A stretch of 64,000 nt of DNA from Curvivirga sp965219885 (GCF_965219885.1 NZ_CBDCOT010000009.1:868001-932000), one strand, 5' to 3'; positions 41,720 to 51,280 are shown, numbered from the stretch's first letter. The notes: a model not told the origin generated them from the sequence alone. A program made the numbers and translations.

Positions 41720-43173
41720 TATTCTGTACCCTTCTTCAATTCGCTAAGAGACGTTGCCCCACCCTTTTTCTTCCATTGGGATTGGAAACTACTGCCTTGG
41801 GAAGCCGGAAAATCACGATGTTTGGTCCATTCACCCATCCAAAGAGGCAATTTACGGAACCGTCCTTTACCGCCGGATAAGGTATAAGCAAATTTCGCTT
41901 TTATGCCTGTGATCATACGCCAAAGCTTTGGACGGGTTGCCATAAATCCGTAGGCTTTCAAGGCCCAACGAACCGGCGCTGCATTCATATTACCTTCAAA
42001 TTCCTTTTGACGGTAATGACGCATCATTTTTGGCAAGGGAATACGCATTGGGCAAACTTCTTCACATCTCCCACAGAAGGTAGACGCATTGGGTAAATGA
42101 CCTGCTTCTTCCACCCCAATAAAGCTTGGGGTTAAGACGGATCCCATTGGTCCCGGATAAACCCAGCCATATGCATGACCACCCACAGCCCCATAAACCG
42201 GACAATGGTTCATACAGGCCCCACAGCGGATACAACGCAACATATCCTGAAATTCAGTACCCAACATCGCACTTCGCCCATTATCCAGAATAACAACATG
42301 GTATTGATCTGGACCATCAGGATCTTCTTCGCGTCGTGGGCCACTTGAAAAAGTCGTATAGGAAGTAAATTCCTGCCCCGTTGCAGAACGGGCTAAGACA
42401 CGAAGGACAGCTGAAGTATCCTCAAGTGTTGGAATAATTTTTTCCATACTGGCAATTACGATATGCACCTTAGGCAAGGTCTGGGTTAAATCGCCATTCC
42501 CCTCATTGGTGACAATGATGCTGGTTCCAGTTTCAGCTACAAGGAAGTTGGCCCCGGTAATACCAACATCACTATCCAAATATTTCTGACGTAGAACCTC
42601 ACGGGCTTCATGCACCAATTGTGTTGGTTCTTCCAGCTGACGATCTGGATCAAGGTCGGTATGGGCTTCGCGAAAATCAGCTTCTACTTCATCTTTAAGA
42701 ACATGCACAGCAGGCGCAATAATATGGCTTGGAGCCTCTTTACGAAGTTGGATGATATATTCACCCAAATCCGTCTCAACCACTTCCAGGCCTGTTTTTT
42801 CCAAAGCAGCGTTCAATCCGATTTCTTCTGAAACCATACTTTTGCCTTTGGTTACCATTTTGGCATCAACCGATTGGCAAATTTCTAAAATCGTTTGGCA
42901 GGCTTCATGGGAATTACGGGCCCAATGCACGTGACCACCTTGCGCTGTGACTTTCTCTTCAAATCTTTCGAGATAAAGATCGATATTCTGTAACGTGTGA
43001 TTTTTAATATCTCGTGCCTGATCACGTAAGGCATCAAATTCAGGTAATTTTTCGGCCGCTGCGGCACGACGCTCAACAAAGCCAACTTTCAACTTACCTA
43101 GTGCTTCTTGCAGGTTGTCATTCTTCAACGCTGAAGAGACATTACTTTTGAAATTCCTAGTGGTAGATTGCAT
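41719..43173 (-). CDS. lutB: lactate utilisation iron-sulfur protein LutB
   Basis: LutB binds iron-sulfur clusters in the LutABC complex. The 484-residue protein has the central ISFLVAETGTSI-type Lut domain, seen as GANFLVAETGTSIIVTNEG. Two ferredoxin-like cysteine clusters follow: CIRCGACMNHCPVYGAVGG near residue 310 and CGRCEEVCPMRIPLPKMMRH near residue 360. These should bind two [4Fe-4S] clusters. The C-terminal 70 residues are basic and less conserved. It lies 11 bp after lutA. Confidence 0.95.
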   Translation of the reverse strand: MQSTTRNFKSNVSSALKNDNLQEALGKLKVGFVERRAAAAEKLPEFDALRDQARDIKNHTLQNIDLYLERFEEKVTAQGGHVHWARNSHEACQTILEICQSVDAKMVTKGKSMVSEEIGLNAALEKTGLEVVETDLGEYIIQLRKEAPSHIIAPAVHVLKDEVEADFREAHTDLDPDRQLEEPTQLVHEAREVLRQKYLDSDVGITGANFLVAETGTSIIVTNEGNGDLTQTLPKVHIVIASMEKIIPTLEDTSAVLRVLARSATGQEFTSYTTFSSGPRREEDPDGPDQYHVVILDNGRSAMLGTEFQDMLRCIRCGACMNHCPVYGAVGGHAYGWVYPGPMGSVLTPSFIGVEEAGHLPNASTFCGRCEEVCPMRIPLPKMMRHYRQKEFEGNMNAAPVRWALKAYGFMATRPKLWRMITGIKAKFAYTLSGGKGRFRKLPLWMGEWTKHRDFPASQGSSFQSQWKKKGGATSLSELKKGTE

Positions 43174-43184
43174 ATCCCTACCCC

Positions 43185-43994
43185 CTATTTCTTCAAACTA
43201 TCAAGGGTGAAAGGTTTTGATGGGGCGCCAATCGCCGGACCATCTGCCATATCGGCCAAGACTTCGGCCACATGATAAGCTTTTACCGGGGCATCTTTGC
43301 GATGCATCTTTCCTGACATGTTTAAAAGGCACCCTAAATCGCCCGCCAATAAAATATCCGCATCCGTGGAGATAATATCATCTGATTTTTCATCCACAAT
43401 CTTGCCGGAAATTTCAGGATATTTTACACAGAATGTTCCCCCAAAACCACAACAGGTTTCCGGACGTTTCATTTCCTGAATTTCAAGTCCATCAACAGAT
43501 TTTAATAATTTTCGTGGCTGTTCTTTGACCGAAAGCTCACGTAAGCCCGAACAACTGTCATGATATGTAATTTTCGCATCCAGTGATGCTTCAACGGATT
43601 GCATCCCACAAATATCAACAAGGAAAGATGTTAATTCATAAGTTCGGGCCGACAATTCATGGGCACGCCCCGCCCAATGAGGATCGGTATCAAATAATTC
43701 TGCATAATGTTCTTTGATCATGGCGGCACAAGACCCACTTGGCGCCACCACATAATCAAATCCTTCAAATGCCTCTATCACAGCTTTGGCAATCTTGGCT
43801 GTATCTGCATTATCGCCGGAATTAAAAGCAGGTTGCCCACAACAAGTTTGACTTTCAGGTACCGCCACCTGACAACCTGCATCTTCCAAAAGCTTTACTG
43901 CGGCAAATCCGACATTAGGGCGCATCACATCCACAAGGCATGTGACAAATAGACCAACTGTATAAGCTGGTTTTTCGGCATGTTTCGACATCAT
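43185..43994 (-). CDS. lutA: lactate utilisation protein LutA (CCG-domain oxidoreductase)
   Basis: LutA is the third LutABC subunit, with two cysteine-rich CCG domains that share or bind an iron-sulfur cluster. The 269-residue protein has VGLFVTCLVDVMRPNVGFAAV near the start (CLVD...P pattern), ESQTCCGQPAFNSG, and VAPSGSCAAMIKEHY in the first half. ETCCGFGGTFCVKYPEIS and LLAGDLGCLLNMSG follow in the second. It heads the lutA-lutB-lutC-smr run on the minus strand. A lactate permease is not adjacent. Confidence 0.95.
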   Translation of the reverse strand: MMSKHAEKPAYTVGLFVTCLVDVMRPNVGFAAVKLLEDAGCQVAVPESQTCCGQPAFNSGDNADTAKIAKAVIEAFEGFDYVVAPSGSCAAMIKEHYAELFDTDPHWAGRAHELSARTYELTSFLVDICGMQSVEASLDAKITYHDSCSGLRELSVKEQPRKLLKSVDGLEIQEMKRPETCCGFGGTFCVKYPEISGKIVDEKSDDIISTDADILLAGDLGCLLNMSGKMHRKDAPVKAYHVAEVLADMADGPAIGAPSKPFTLDSLKK

Positions 43995-44069
43995 CGATCC
44001 TACAATACTGATATTTTATTTTTTCGTAATTTTGTCGCATTTTAGCGATTTTTTGGAAAGGTGCCAGTC

Positions 44070-45494
44070 CTAGTTTGGCACAGATGTTTCTTCAGAAGCC
44101 GCTTCTTCTTCAACTTCTTGTGACAAACGATCTGCCACACTATTTGGGATCAATACAAAATATTGTCCTTTGGAATTCATACGACCTGCTTTTGCAAGTG
44201 CCTTATCCCCATATCCCCAAAAGAAATCGCCACGCACGGGCCCCTTGATTGCACCACCTGTATCTTGCGCTACCAATAAGGTTTGCAATGGATCCGTAGA
44301 TCCGCCCGGTTGAACCGTATCAAGCCAAATCAGATTACCCAATGGGATAAAACGTTGATCAACCGCCAAACTGCGTTTTGGTGTTAAGGCAACACCTTGT
44401 GATCCGATAGGACCATCTCCATCCAGTTCACGGAAAAATACAAAACGTGGATTTTGTGCAAATAGATCCGCTTGTTTATCCGGATTTTGTTCAATCCAGT
44501 TGCGGATTCCACCCCAAGACGCTTTATGTTTTTCAATTTCGCCCTGTTCAATCAGATAACGTCCGATTGACTGATATTTATGACCATTATGAGCCGCATA
44601 GCCAACACGAACAACACCACCATCAGGTAAAATTACCCGACCGGACCCTTGCACTTGTAACAGAAATACATCAACTGGATCATTAATCCAGAGAAGCTGT
44701 AAACCTTGTGGATCAAGCCCCCCTGCTTCGATAGCACCGCGTTGATGATAAGGTTTAAATTTCTGATTTTCATCAACACGGCCAATCACATGTTTGCCTT
44801 TTAGGTCTTCAGAAAATTCCCCAAGATTAACTGAGACAAGATCATTTGGTTTGCCATAAAGCGGATATTTAAAGATATCTGTTTTTTGACGGCTGCCTTT
44901 AAGTTCGGCTTCAAAGTAACCTGTGAATTTGCCAAAGGTCTCTTCATTATTGGCAGCAAGGTAAGGTGTTAATTCTTTTTCCAGAAATTCACGCATCAAC
45001 TGGTTGGACTTACCAGCAACTAGGTCCGGAGACTCTGAAAATCTAGCACATATCGGTTGCCAATCCCCATAAGTCATAGGAATAGCATCATGCCCACGAC
45101 CCATTTCTTTATCCGCAGGACGTTTTTGAATGGCGCTGCAACTACGTTGTAATGCCTGTTCAATACCTGCAAAATCATCATTCAACCATCCAGGTAAATC
45201 TGTAAAACTGGCTTTGGTCAGTTTAATCGCAGGACCTTCAGGTTTCTTGACCTCTTCCGGTTTCGGTTCTGGTTCCTTCACAGGAACTGGAACTTCCTTG
45301 ATGATTTCTTTAATGACTTCTTTTTCCTGAATAACAATTTTGATTTTTTCTTCAGGCTTCAAGAAATACGGCGCAATAAAGGAAGTCGCTAAAATGCCTA
45401 GGGCTAAACCAATTCCAACACCTGCAAACAAGGCGGGACCCTTCGGATTCCGCCTGCTCATAGAATTCTGTTTGTCAGGTGATTGATCAGCCAT
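44070..45494 (-). CDS. mltA: membrane-bound lytic murein transglycosylase A
   Basis: MltA cleaves peptidoglycan glycan strands with formation of the 1,6-anhydro end. The 474-residue protein has an N-terminal basic segment and a membrane helix (ALFAGVGIGLALGILATSFI, residues about 19-38). It is therefore a signal-anchor form, rather than the lipoprotein of E. coli. A proline/lysine-rich linker follows. The MltA domain includes YFEAELKGSRQKT, and WINDPVDVFLLQVQGSGRV leads to the 3D domain near the end: VAQDTGGAIKGPVRGDFFWG, which carries the catalytic Asp. It follows timA by 23 bp. Confidence 0.95.
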   Translation of the reverse strand: MADQSPDKQNSMSRRNPKGPALFAGVGIGLALGILATSFIAPYFLKPEEKIKIVIQEKEVIKEIIKEVPVPVKEPEPKPEEVKKPEGPAIKLTKASFTDLPGWLNDDFAGIEQALQRSCSAIQKRPADKEMGRGHDAIPMTYGDWQPICARFSESPDLVAGKSNQLMREFLEKELTPYLAANNEETFGKFTGYFEAELKGSRQKTDIFKYPLYGKPNDLVSVNLGEFSEDLKGKHVIGRVDENQKFKPYHQRGAIEAGGLDPQGLQLLWINDPVDVFLLQVQGSGRVILPDGGVVRVGYAAHNGHKYQSIGRYLIEQGEIEKHKASWGGIRNWIEQNPDKQADLFAQNPRFVFFRELDGDGPIGSQGVALTPKRSLAVDQRFIPLGNLIWLDTVQPGGSTDPLQTLLVAQDTGGAIKGPVRGDFFWGYGDKALAKAGRMNSKGQYFVLIPNSVADRLSQEVEEEAASEETSVPN

Positions 45495-45517
45495 AAAACT
45501 TAAAATCTTGAAGTTTG

Positions 45518-46222
45518 TTATTCTGGACTATGTGTCGCAATCAAAGACCAATTTGGATCACGAGATTGAGTATCACGTGCAAAAGTCCAAATATCAGTCA
45601 CATCAACAACTTTATTTGGATCACCAGAAACGATTTCATCCATATTGTTGTAAAGCACATTCACTTGTTTAGATTTTAATTTCACGGTGACTTTCGCAAC
45701 AGATCCATCCATCTCAGCTTCAATAACTTCACAACTATCAATGCCAACCAACATTTCTTCTAAACGTTGACCTAATGATTCACGATTAGACAGGGAACCG
45801 TCAAAGTTTTCATAGACATCATTTGCCAACAAATTACGTAATGTTTCACGATCACCTTCGACATAAGCCCGTAAAATCCATTCAAATGCCGCACGGGCAC
45901 CATCCAAAAACTGGGCCGGAGAAAAACTTGGATCAGCAGCTTGAATTTTGACGTAACTTTCTTGAAGTGGACCTTCTAGTTGCTGTTCATCAAATTCACG
46001 ATCATGACGTTCTTTCAAAGATGGCAAAGGTACAACGACTTCGTCATTTTCTTTTGCTTCTGCCTCTTCATCTGCTTTTTTAGCAGCATCCATCATGTCT
46101 TTGTAAGCTTTGGGCGGGTTTTCATGGCCTGTGCGTTTGCCCAACACAGAACCAAGACGCAGGATTAAAAAAATCGCAACGCCAGCAAATAAAATAATAT
46201 CGAAAATAGGAATGCCGTTCAT
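45518..46222 (-). CDS. timA: Tim44/TimA-type membrane-associated protein
   Basis: The 234-residue protein has an N-terminal membrane anchor (PIFDIILFAGVAIFLILRL), a charged linker of about 60 residues, and a C-terminal Tim44-like domain. That domain reads FSPAQFLDGARAAFEWILRAYVEGDRETLRNLLA; the clearest core is ARAAFEWILRAYVEGDRETL. VTDIWTFARDTQSRDPNW is the end. Alphaproteobacterial TimA proteins are relatives of mitochondrial Tim44; a role in membrane protein handling or organisation is inferred. It heads a timA-mltA transcript and is divergent from fxsA. Confidence 0.85.
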   Translation of the reverse strand: MNGIPIFDIILFAGVAIFLILRLGSVLGKRTGHENPPKAYKDMMDAAKKADEEAEAKENDEVVVPLPSLKERHDREFDEQQLEGPLQESYVKIQAADPSFSPAQFLDGARAAFEWILRAYVEGDRETLRNLLANDVYENFDGSLSNRESLGQRLEEMLVGIDSCEVIEAEMDGSVAKVTVKLKSKQVNVLYNNMDEIVSGDPNKVVDVTDIWTFARDTQSRDPNWSLIATHSPE

Positions 46223-46282
46223 TTTTAATTCTCAATGAAGAAACGTGATCTTTATGTAAGTATATACAAATATATACGATTT

Positions 46283-46291
46283 TGTGGATAA
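46283..46291 (-). other. perfect DnaA box between timA and fxsA
   Basis: TGTGGATAA on the plus strand is the exact complement of the DnaA consensus TTATCCACA. It lies in the 235-bp divergent gap between timA and fxsA, about 5 kb left of the likely origin. A single copy here may be a regulatory or titration site. Confidence 0.5.
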
Positions 46292-46457
46292 AATGGACCT
46301 ATATCGACAAAATGGCAACAGGGAGGCACATATTTTAGCTGAAAAAATCGCTTTTTACAGCTTTCACTTGCAGATTTTCTATTTGCTTCCTAAATAATGA
46401 GAAGAAAACAAGCAGAATTCTGTTAAATACATAGGTATTCACACCCGAAAGAGCAAG

Positions 46458-46991
46458 ATGCCCCTTTTACTTCTTTTTATAATTATTCCAATCATCGAAA
46501 TCTTCTTATTCATCGAAATTGGAGACAAAATCGGTGTTGGTTGGACAATCGCATCCGTTTTAGCGACTGCCTTCATTGGCACCGCTTTGGTTCGCAAGCA
46601 AGGATTGGATGCTTTAACCAAGGCACAAAGTAATCTAGACCAAAATCGATTACCTATGGAAGAAGTCTTTACAGGGATTTGTCTACTTGTTGCAGGGGCA
46701 TTATTGCTTACCCCTGGTTTTTTAACAGATGCTATCGGATTTACCTTACTTATTCCTCCCTTTAGAAAATCATTAGGGGCAACTATTTGGGGATGGATCA
46801 AAAAGAACGGCCATATTCGCATGCAACAAAGTCAGTTTGGACAAAGTGCGAATTTTAATCAGGGTGCCCCATTTGATCGAACATATAATCGTGATGATGT
46901 CATTGATGGTGAATTTGAAGAAGTACATCCTAAGAAAGATACAACATCTTCATCCAAACAAATAAATATGGATAGTGACAAAACATCATAA
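46458..46991 (+). CDS. fxsA: FxsA family membrane protein
   Basis: FxsA proteins are small inner-membrane proteins that affect phage exclusion in E. coli; their normal function is unknown. The 177-residue product has the family opening LLLFIIIPIIEIFLFIEIGDKIG. The contiguous core reads PIIEIFLFIEIGDKIGVG. A middle helix follows (ATAFIGTALVRKQGLDAL), then EVFTGICLLVAGALLLTPGFLTDAIGF, with LLLTPGFLTDAIGF as the signature. The C-terminal 50 residues are polar and variable. It is divergent from timA; secB follows. Confidence 0.92.
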   Translation: MPLLLLFIIIPIIEIFLFIEIGDKIGVGWTIASVLATAFIGTALVRKQGLDALTKAQSNLDQNRLPMEEVFTGICLLVAGALLLTPGFLTDAIGFTLLIPPFRKSLGATIWGWIKKNGHIRMQQSQFGQSANFNQGAPFDRTYNRDDVIDGEFEEVHPKKDTTSSSKQINMDSDKTS

Positions 46992-47096
46992 TTTTCTGAA
47001 TATCGCTGAATATATGGAAAATTTAACCATAACTATTGTTTCAACCTGTGGGACATGTTAGCGAAATTCAGAACTATTTTTTCGGAGATTTTTTAC

Positions 47097-47603
47097 ATGT
47101 CAGATACAGCTGAAAATCAGGCTGAAGGCGCAGCAGAAGCACAAGCACCTGCGTTTCAAATTATTCATCAATATTTAAAAGATTTATCTGTTGAGGTGCC
47201 AAATGCACCCCACATTTTCCAAAAAGCCCCAACAAACCCACAGTTATCTGTGAATGTGGATGTGACATTGGACCAATTGGCGGAAAAAGATTTCGAAGTT
47301 TCTTTGCACTTACATGCAAAATCTGAACAAGATGGTGAAGTACAACATCAAACAGAATTGGTATATTCTTCAATTGTGGCTGTTAGTGATTTAAAGCAGG
47401 ATATGTTGCAAGCAATCCTTTTCATTGAAATTCCACGTATGCTTTTCCCATTTGCACGTCAAATTTTGACAAGTTCCGTTATCAACACAGGTTTCCCGCC
47501 AATCAATTTGGCACCTGTTGATTTCGTGGACATGTTCCGTCAACGCATTGCTGCAGCAAAAGCTGAAATGGCAAATCGCGAAGAAGGCGAAGCCGTAAAC
47601 TAA
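47097..47603 (+). CDS. secB: protein-export chaperone SecB
   Basis: SecB holds preproteins unfolded and delivers them to SecA. I place the start at ATG 47097 (MSDTAENQAEG) because GGAG lies about 10 bases upstream, giving about 168 residues. ATG 47055 would add 14 residues. The acidic N-terminus leads to the beta-sheet domain: YLKDLSVEVPNAPHIFQ, then LHLHAKSEQDGE, with PRMLFPFARQIL and SVINTGFPPINLAPVDF as the signature end. It is convergent with dnaQ. Confidence 0.95.
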   Translation: MSDTAENQAEGAAEAQAPAFQIIHQYLKDLSVEVPNAPHIFQKAPTNPQLSVNVDVTLDQLAEKDFEVSLHLHAKSEQDGEVQHQTELVYSSIVAVSDLKQDMLQAILFIEIPRMLFPFARQILTSSVINTGFPPINLAPVDFVDMFRQRIAAAKAEMANREEGEAVN

Positions 47604-47636
47604 TTTCGGTAAACGATTTTAGTCGAAATTTTGAGG

Positions 47637-48329
47637 TCACCGGTTCCAGATGGGGTCGGTGACTTTTTCGTCTAAAAAGGCCGCATGAGCTACAAGTTCC
47701 TCATCATGTGCTTTATGCGGACGGGCAGGACGAACAGGTTTATTAGATTTCTTTATCCCGCCGGCTGATAATCCACCAGTTCCACCTTTTCCGTCTTCGG
47801 CAAGTTCAAGACCCGGTTGTCGACCACCAGTAAGTTCCAGATATACATCCGCCAAAAGTTCAGAATCAAGCAACGCGCCGTGATAGGTACGTGAGGTATT
47901 ATCAATATCAAAACGCCGGCAAAGCGCATCCAATGTAGCTTGTGCTCCTGGGAACATTGCCCTTGCCATCGCCAAAGTATCGATAGAACGACTCATGGGG
48001 ATTTTAGGTAATCCCATCCATTCCAATTCTGCATTTAAGAATTTCATATCAAAGGCGGCGTTATGGATCACCAACATGCCATCCCCGATAAAATCCAAAA
48101 AGGCCTGTCCTACTTCACGAAATGTGGGAAAATCAGCCAAAAATTCTTCAGAAAGACCATGAACCTGAAAAGCGCCTTCCGGCATATCACGTTCAGGATT
48201 AATATATTGATGATAAACTTCACCCGTTGGCATGCGATTGACTAATTCTACACAGCCAATTTCCACAATACGGTCACCACTAAATGGATCAAATCCCGTG
48301 GTCTCGGTATCAAGAACAATCTCACGCAT
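47637..48329 (-). CDS. dnaQ: DNA polymerase III epsilon subunit
   Basis: DnaQ is the 3'-5' proofreading exonuclease of the replicative polymerase. The 230-residue protein begins REIVLDTETTGFDPFSGDRIVEIG with the ExoI motif DTETTG. ExoII is in VIHNAAFDMKFLNAEL, and ExoIII in YHGALLDSELLADVYLEL. The DEDDh metal residues are present. The C-terminal 50 residues are lysine/glycine-rich and variable, serving as the tail that binds the polymerase subunit. It is the last gene of the ppsR-maf-aroE-coaE-dnaQ run, 5 bp after coaE. Confidence 0.97.
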   Translation of the reverse strand: MREIVLDTETTGFDPFSGDRIVEIGCVELVNRMPTGEVYHQYINPERDMPEGAFQVHGLSEEFLADFPTFREVGQAFLDFIGDGMLVIHNAAFDMKFLNAELEWMGLPKIPMSRSIDTLAMARAMFPGAQATLDALCRRFDIDNTSRTYHGALLDSELLADVYLELTGGRQPGLELAEDGKGGTGGLSAGGIKKSNKPVRPARPHKAHDEELVAHAAFLDEKVTDPIWNR

Positions 48330-48334
48330 TTTGT

Positions 48335-48967
48335 TTATCTTCTTTCCTTATTACGCATTTGATATTGTTTATGAAATTCAGGATCAAGCAGTTGTTCAAC
48401 CACTTGTTTCACTTCATTCATAGTATAGCCCTTATTCAGGCCTGTCTGAATAACAAAATCGGATTTCGCCATTTTTTGACGAATTGGCATTTGTTGAGCT
48501 TTGATTTCTTTAAATTTTTCTTCCGTCATATTTGGACGGGCCAAAACCCGTTGTTTTTGAATAATATCCGGGGCCCTTACACAGACCGTATAATTGCAAA
48601 GTTCATCCAAACCTTTTTCAAAAAGAAGCGGCACATCTAAAATAGCTATTTCTGCATTTTTACGCATTGCCATTTCAAGAAATTTCTCTCTCTTTTTTCC
48701 AACCCAGGGATAAAGAATTTCTTCTAATTCTCTTAATTTTTCTGGATTTTTGAAGACAATATCCCCAAGTTTCTTTCGATCAACACCGTCTTCATCAACT
48801 ATTCCCGGGAAAGCTTTTTCCACATCAAGTAAAGCTTCGCCATTTTTTGCCATTAATTCATGAACAACTTTATCAGCATCCTGTACAGGAAATCCAAGAT
48901 AGTGAAACATACCTGCAACTGTGGTTTTTCCCATCCCGATATTGCCGGTTAAGCCCAGAACAATCAT
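48335..48967 (-). CDS. coaE: dephospho-CoA kinase
   Basis: CoaE phosphorylates dephospho-CoA in the last step of coenzyme A synthesis. The 210-residue protein has the P-loop GLTGNIGMGKTTVAGMF at the start and PVQDADKVVHEL with the base-proximal Asp. DVPLLFEKGLDELCN is the family motif for the CoA site, followed by the lid region QKQRVLARPNMTEEKFK. It lies 1 bp after aroE and 5 bp before dnaQ, in the standard alphaproteobacterial order. Confidence 0.97.
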   Translation of the reverse strand: MIVLGLTGNIGMGKTTVAGMFHYLGFPVQDADKVVHELMAKNGEALLDVEKAFPGIVDEDGVDRKKLGDIVFKNPEKLRELEEILYPWVGKKREKFLEMAMRKNAEIAILDVPLLFEKGLDELCNYTVCVRAPDIIQKQRVLARPNMTEEKFKEIKAQQMPIRQKMAKSDFVIQTGLNKGYTMNEVKQVVEQLLDPEFHKQYQMRNKERR

Positions 48968-48968
48968 C

Positions 48969-49802
48969 TTAGAGAACCTCTAACATATGCTGACGTAACT
49001 CTTCAGTCACCACTGGTTTTTCAGAAGGATCAAACCAACTTTCAAAGCCAGGAATTGCTTGGAACAATAACATACCGATCCCATCCACAATCGGATTTCC
49101 ACGGCTTTTAGCCTGCGCCAACACACCTGTTATTAATGGATTATAAACAATATCAGTAACGACAGCGTCTTTTGGAAGATCTGATAAATCAATATCCAAA
49201 GGATTTTGGCCTTTCATCCCTAAAGATGTGCTGTTTACCAAAATCTGACATTCAGTCATATATTTTGAAAGATCAGATAAAGGGCCAGCAATAATAGATC
49301 CACCTAGATCATTGGCAACTTCCTCAGCCCTTTCCACAGTTCGGTTCAACAGATAAATCGGACTATATCCCAATTCTTCCAAGGCTGTACAAACGGCACG
49401 GGATGCACCACCTGCCCCAAGGACAATCGCCGCACCTGATGGAGTTTCAGGTAATTTTCCGCTGGCTTCTAAATTTGTTTTAAAACCGTAATGATCAGTA
49501 TTGCTTCCCTGTAATTTTCCATCGCGAACGACCAAAGTATTCACAGCACCAATACGTTTTGCCAAGGGGGAGATTTCATCACAAAAAGCCATGATTTCCT
49601 GTTTATGAGGAACCGTTACATTAGCTCCCATTAACCCCAATTCACCAGATTTCAATTTATTGGCAAAATCACCTAGATTTTCAGGTTCAACCGGTAATGC
49701 CTCATAGCTGCCTTCTATACCAAGTTTATCCAGCCAAAAACCATGAAGACGGGGGGACAAAGAATGGGAAATTGGCCAGCCAATCACTACTGCTTTTTTC
49801 AT
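48969..49802 (-). CDS. aroE: shikimate dehydrogenase
   Basis: AroE reduces 3-dehydroshikimate with NADPH in the aromatic amino acid pathway. The 277-residue protein shows VIGWPISHSLSPRLHGFWL (substrate site SxSP) and GANVTVPHKQEI with the catalytic Lys. SNTDHYGFKTNLE precedes the nucleotide-binding VLGAGGASRAV with LLNRTVERA. The end has GIGMLLFQAIPGFESWF. It lies 10 bp after maf and 1 bp before coaE. Confidence 0.97.
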   Translation of the reverse strand: MKKAVVIGWPISHSLSPRLHGFWLDKLGIEGSYEALPVEPENLGDFANKLKSGELGLMGANVTVPHKQEIMAFCDEISPLAKRIGAVNTLVVRDGKLQGSNTDHYGFKTNLEASGKLPETPSGAAIVLGAGGASRAVCTALEELGYSPIYLLNRTVERAEEVANDLGGSIIAGPLSDLSKYMTECQILVNSTSLGMKGQNPLDIDLSDLPKDAVVTDIVYNPLITGVLAQAKSRGNPIVDGIGMLLFQAIPGFESWFDPSEKPVVTEELRQHMLEVL

Positions 49803-49812
49803 CTTTTATCTC

Positions 49813-50415
49813 TTATGGTAAAATAGTTTTATGACCACGTAAAAACTGCATCAACGGTAATAAAGGTAATCCTAAAACTGTAAAATAGTCACCACGAACC
49901 GTTGCAAATAATTGTGATCCCGGCCCTTCCAGACGATATCCACCAACGGAATCACAAATTTCATCTCCTACAGTGTTTAAATACCAATCAAGCCATTCGT
50001 CTGAAAAATCACGTACATGCATTTCAGCCGGATCATTTACATGCCAAAGGCGCTGTCCGTCTTTAACAATACAGACTGCTGCATTAAGGCGGTGTTTTTT
50101 ACCACGGAAAAATTTTAAATTTTCTCGTGCCTGATCCATATTTTCAGGCTTATCAAACCAGTGACCTTCACAATCCAATGTTTGATCTGCCCCGATAACC
50201 ATTACACCCGGATGGCGACGAGATACAGCTTGCGCCTTTAACTCAGCTAAGGTCTCAGCCACTTGAACGGCAGATGCTCCCTCACCTTTTAAAGAAATTT
50301 TAACACTATCTTCATCTACATTTGCTGGGTCACAAGTGACATTAATTCCTGCATTTTGAAGTAAAGCTGCGCGGGTTTTACTGGCAGATGCCAATACCAA
50401 ACTTGTTTCGGTCAT
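49813..50415 (-). CDS. maf: Maf-family nucleotide pyrophosphatase
   Basis: Maf proteins hydrolyse non-canonical or methylated nucleoside triphosphates. The product from ATG 50415 is about 200 residues and begins TSLVLASASKTRAALLQNAG, with the conserved SAS.TR. VIGADQTLDCEGHWFDKPENMDQARENLK has the catalytic Asp and the DKP motif (contiguous core VIGADQTLDCEGHWFDKP). VGGYRLEGPGSQLF follows. A longer reading to 50478 would overlap ppsR and is unlikely. It lies between ppsR and aroE. Confidence 0.93.
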   Translation of the reverse strand: MTETSLVLASASKTRAALLQNAGINVTCDPANVDEDSVKISLKGEGASAVQVAETLAELKAQAVSRRHPGVMVIGADQTLDCEGHWFDKPENMDQARENLKFFRGKKHRLNAAVCIVKDGQRLWHVNDPAEMHVRDFSDEWLDWYLNTVGDEICDSVGGYRLEGPGSQLFATVRGDYFTVLGLPLLPLMQFLRGHKTILP

Positions 50416-50437
50416 TTTGAGAGCTCTTTTTATGTAA

Positions 50438-51280
50438 TCAGTTTTTTTCTTGGAGACGGGTTTTTCGCATTTCAACATGTTTAATCACCGCAGCCGCTGT
50501 TTCTTCAATAGATCGACGCGATACATTAATCACTGGCCATCCATGTTCCGCACAAAGACGACGACAGGCGACAACTTCCTCTTTTACCTTATCCATATCT
50601 GCATAGCCTGTATCTTCTTTATCAGATAAATGACGTAAGCGAGATTTACGAATTTGTACCAGACTATCAATATCTTTGGTTAAACCAACGACAAGTGGGT
50701 AATCAGGATTATTTGGATCAAGTTTTAATAATTCTTGCGGCATCACCACATCAGGTACAAAAGGTACATTTGCTGCTTTCAATCCACGATTGGCCAGATA
50801 GATACAGGTTGGTGTTTTTGAAGTTCTGGATACGCCTACCAAAACAACATCTGATGCTTCTAAATCCCATGGTGCCTGTCCATCATCATGGATCAACGCA
50901 AATTGCATGGCATCAATACGTTCGAAATATTCATCATCCAGATTATGTTGCCGACCTGGCTGTCCTTTACTTTTTACACCCAGATAATTCCCAAGGAAGC
51001 TAATCACCGGATCAAGTAAGGAAATACAAGGAAGACGATGACGACGACAAGCTGCCTGAATAGCCTGACGCATTTCCTCATTCACCATAGTGTACATAAC
51101 AACACCCGGATTTTCCAAGATATTTTGGATAACTTGTTCTACCTGCCCAACCGATCGCATCATGGGCCATTGATGTTCTATTGCTGTCACACTTTCAAAC
51201 TGTGCCAGAGTTGCACGGGCAATATGTTCAACGGTTTCCCCTGTGGAATCCGAAACAAGATGAAGATGGAATGTCGCCAC
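50438..51280 (-). CDS. ppsR: PEP synthase / pyruvate phosphate dikinase regulatory protein (RP001-like)
   Basis: This is a bifunctional kinase/pyrophosphorylase of the DUF299 family, which modifies a threonine of PEP synthase or pyruvate phosphate dikinase. The 280-residue protein begins FHLHLVSDSTGETVEHIARA. The ADP-binding P-loop-like GVSRTSKTPTCIYLANRG follows, with GLTKDIDSLVQIRKSRL later. ATKK-like threonine recognition cannot be read. Rickettsia RP001 is a member. The gene lies on the left side of the likely origin, as RP001 does next to hemE in Caulobacter and relatives. Confidence 0.92.
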   Translation of the reverse strand: MATFHLHLVSDSTGETVEHIARATLAQFESVTAIEHQWPMMRSVGQVEQVIQNILENPGVVMYTMVNEEMRQAIQAACRRHRLPCISLLDPVISFLGNYLGVKSKGQPGRQHNLDDEYFERIDAMQFALIHDDGQAPWDLEASDVVLVGVSRTSKTPTCIYLANRGLKAANVPFVPDVVMPQELLKLDPNNPDYPLVVGLTKDIDSLVQIRKSRLRHLSDKEDTGYADMDKVKEEVVACRRLCAEHGWPVINVSRRSIEETAAAVIKHVEMRKTRLQEKN

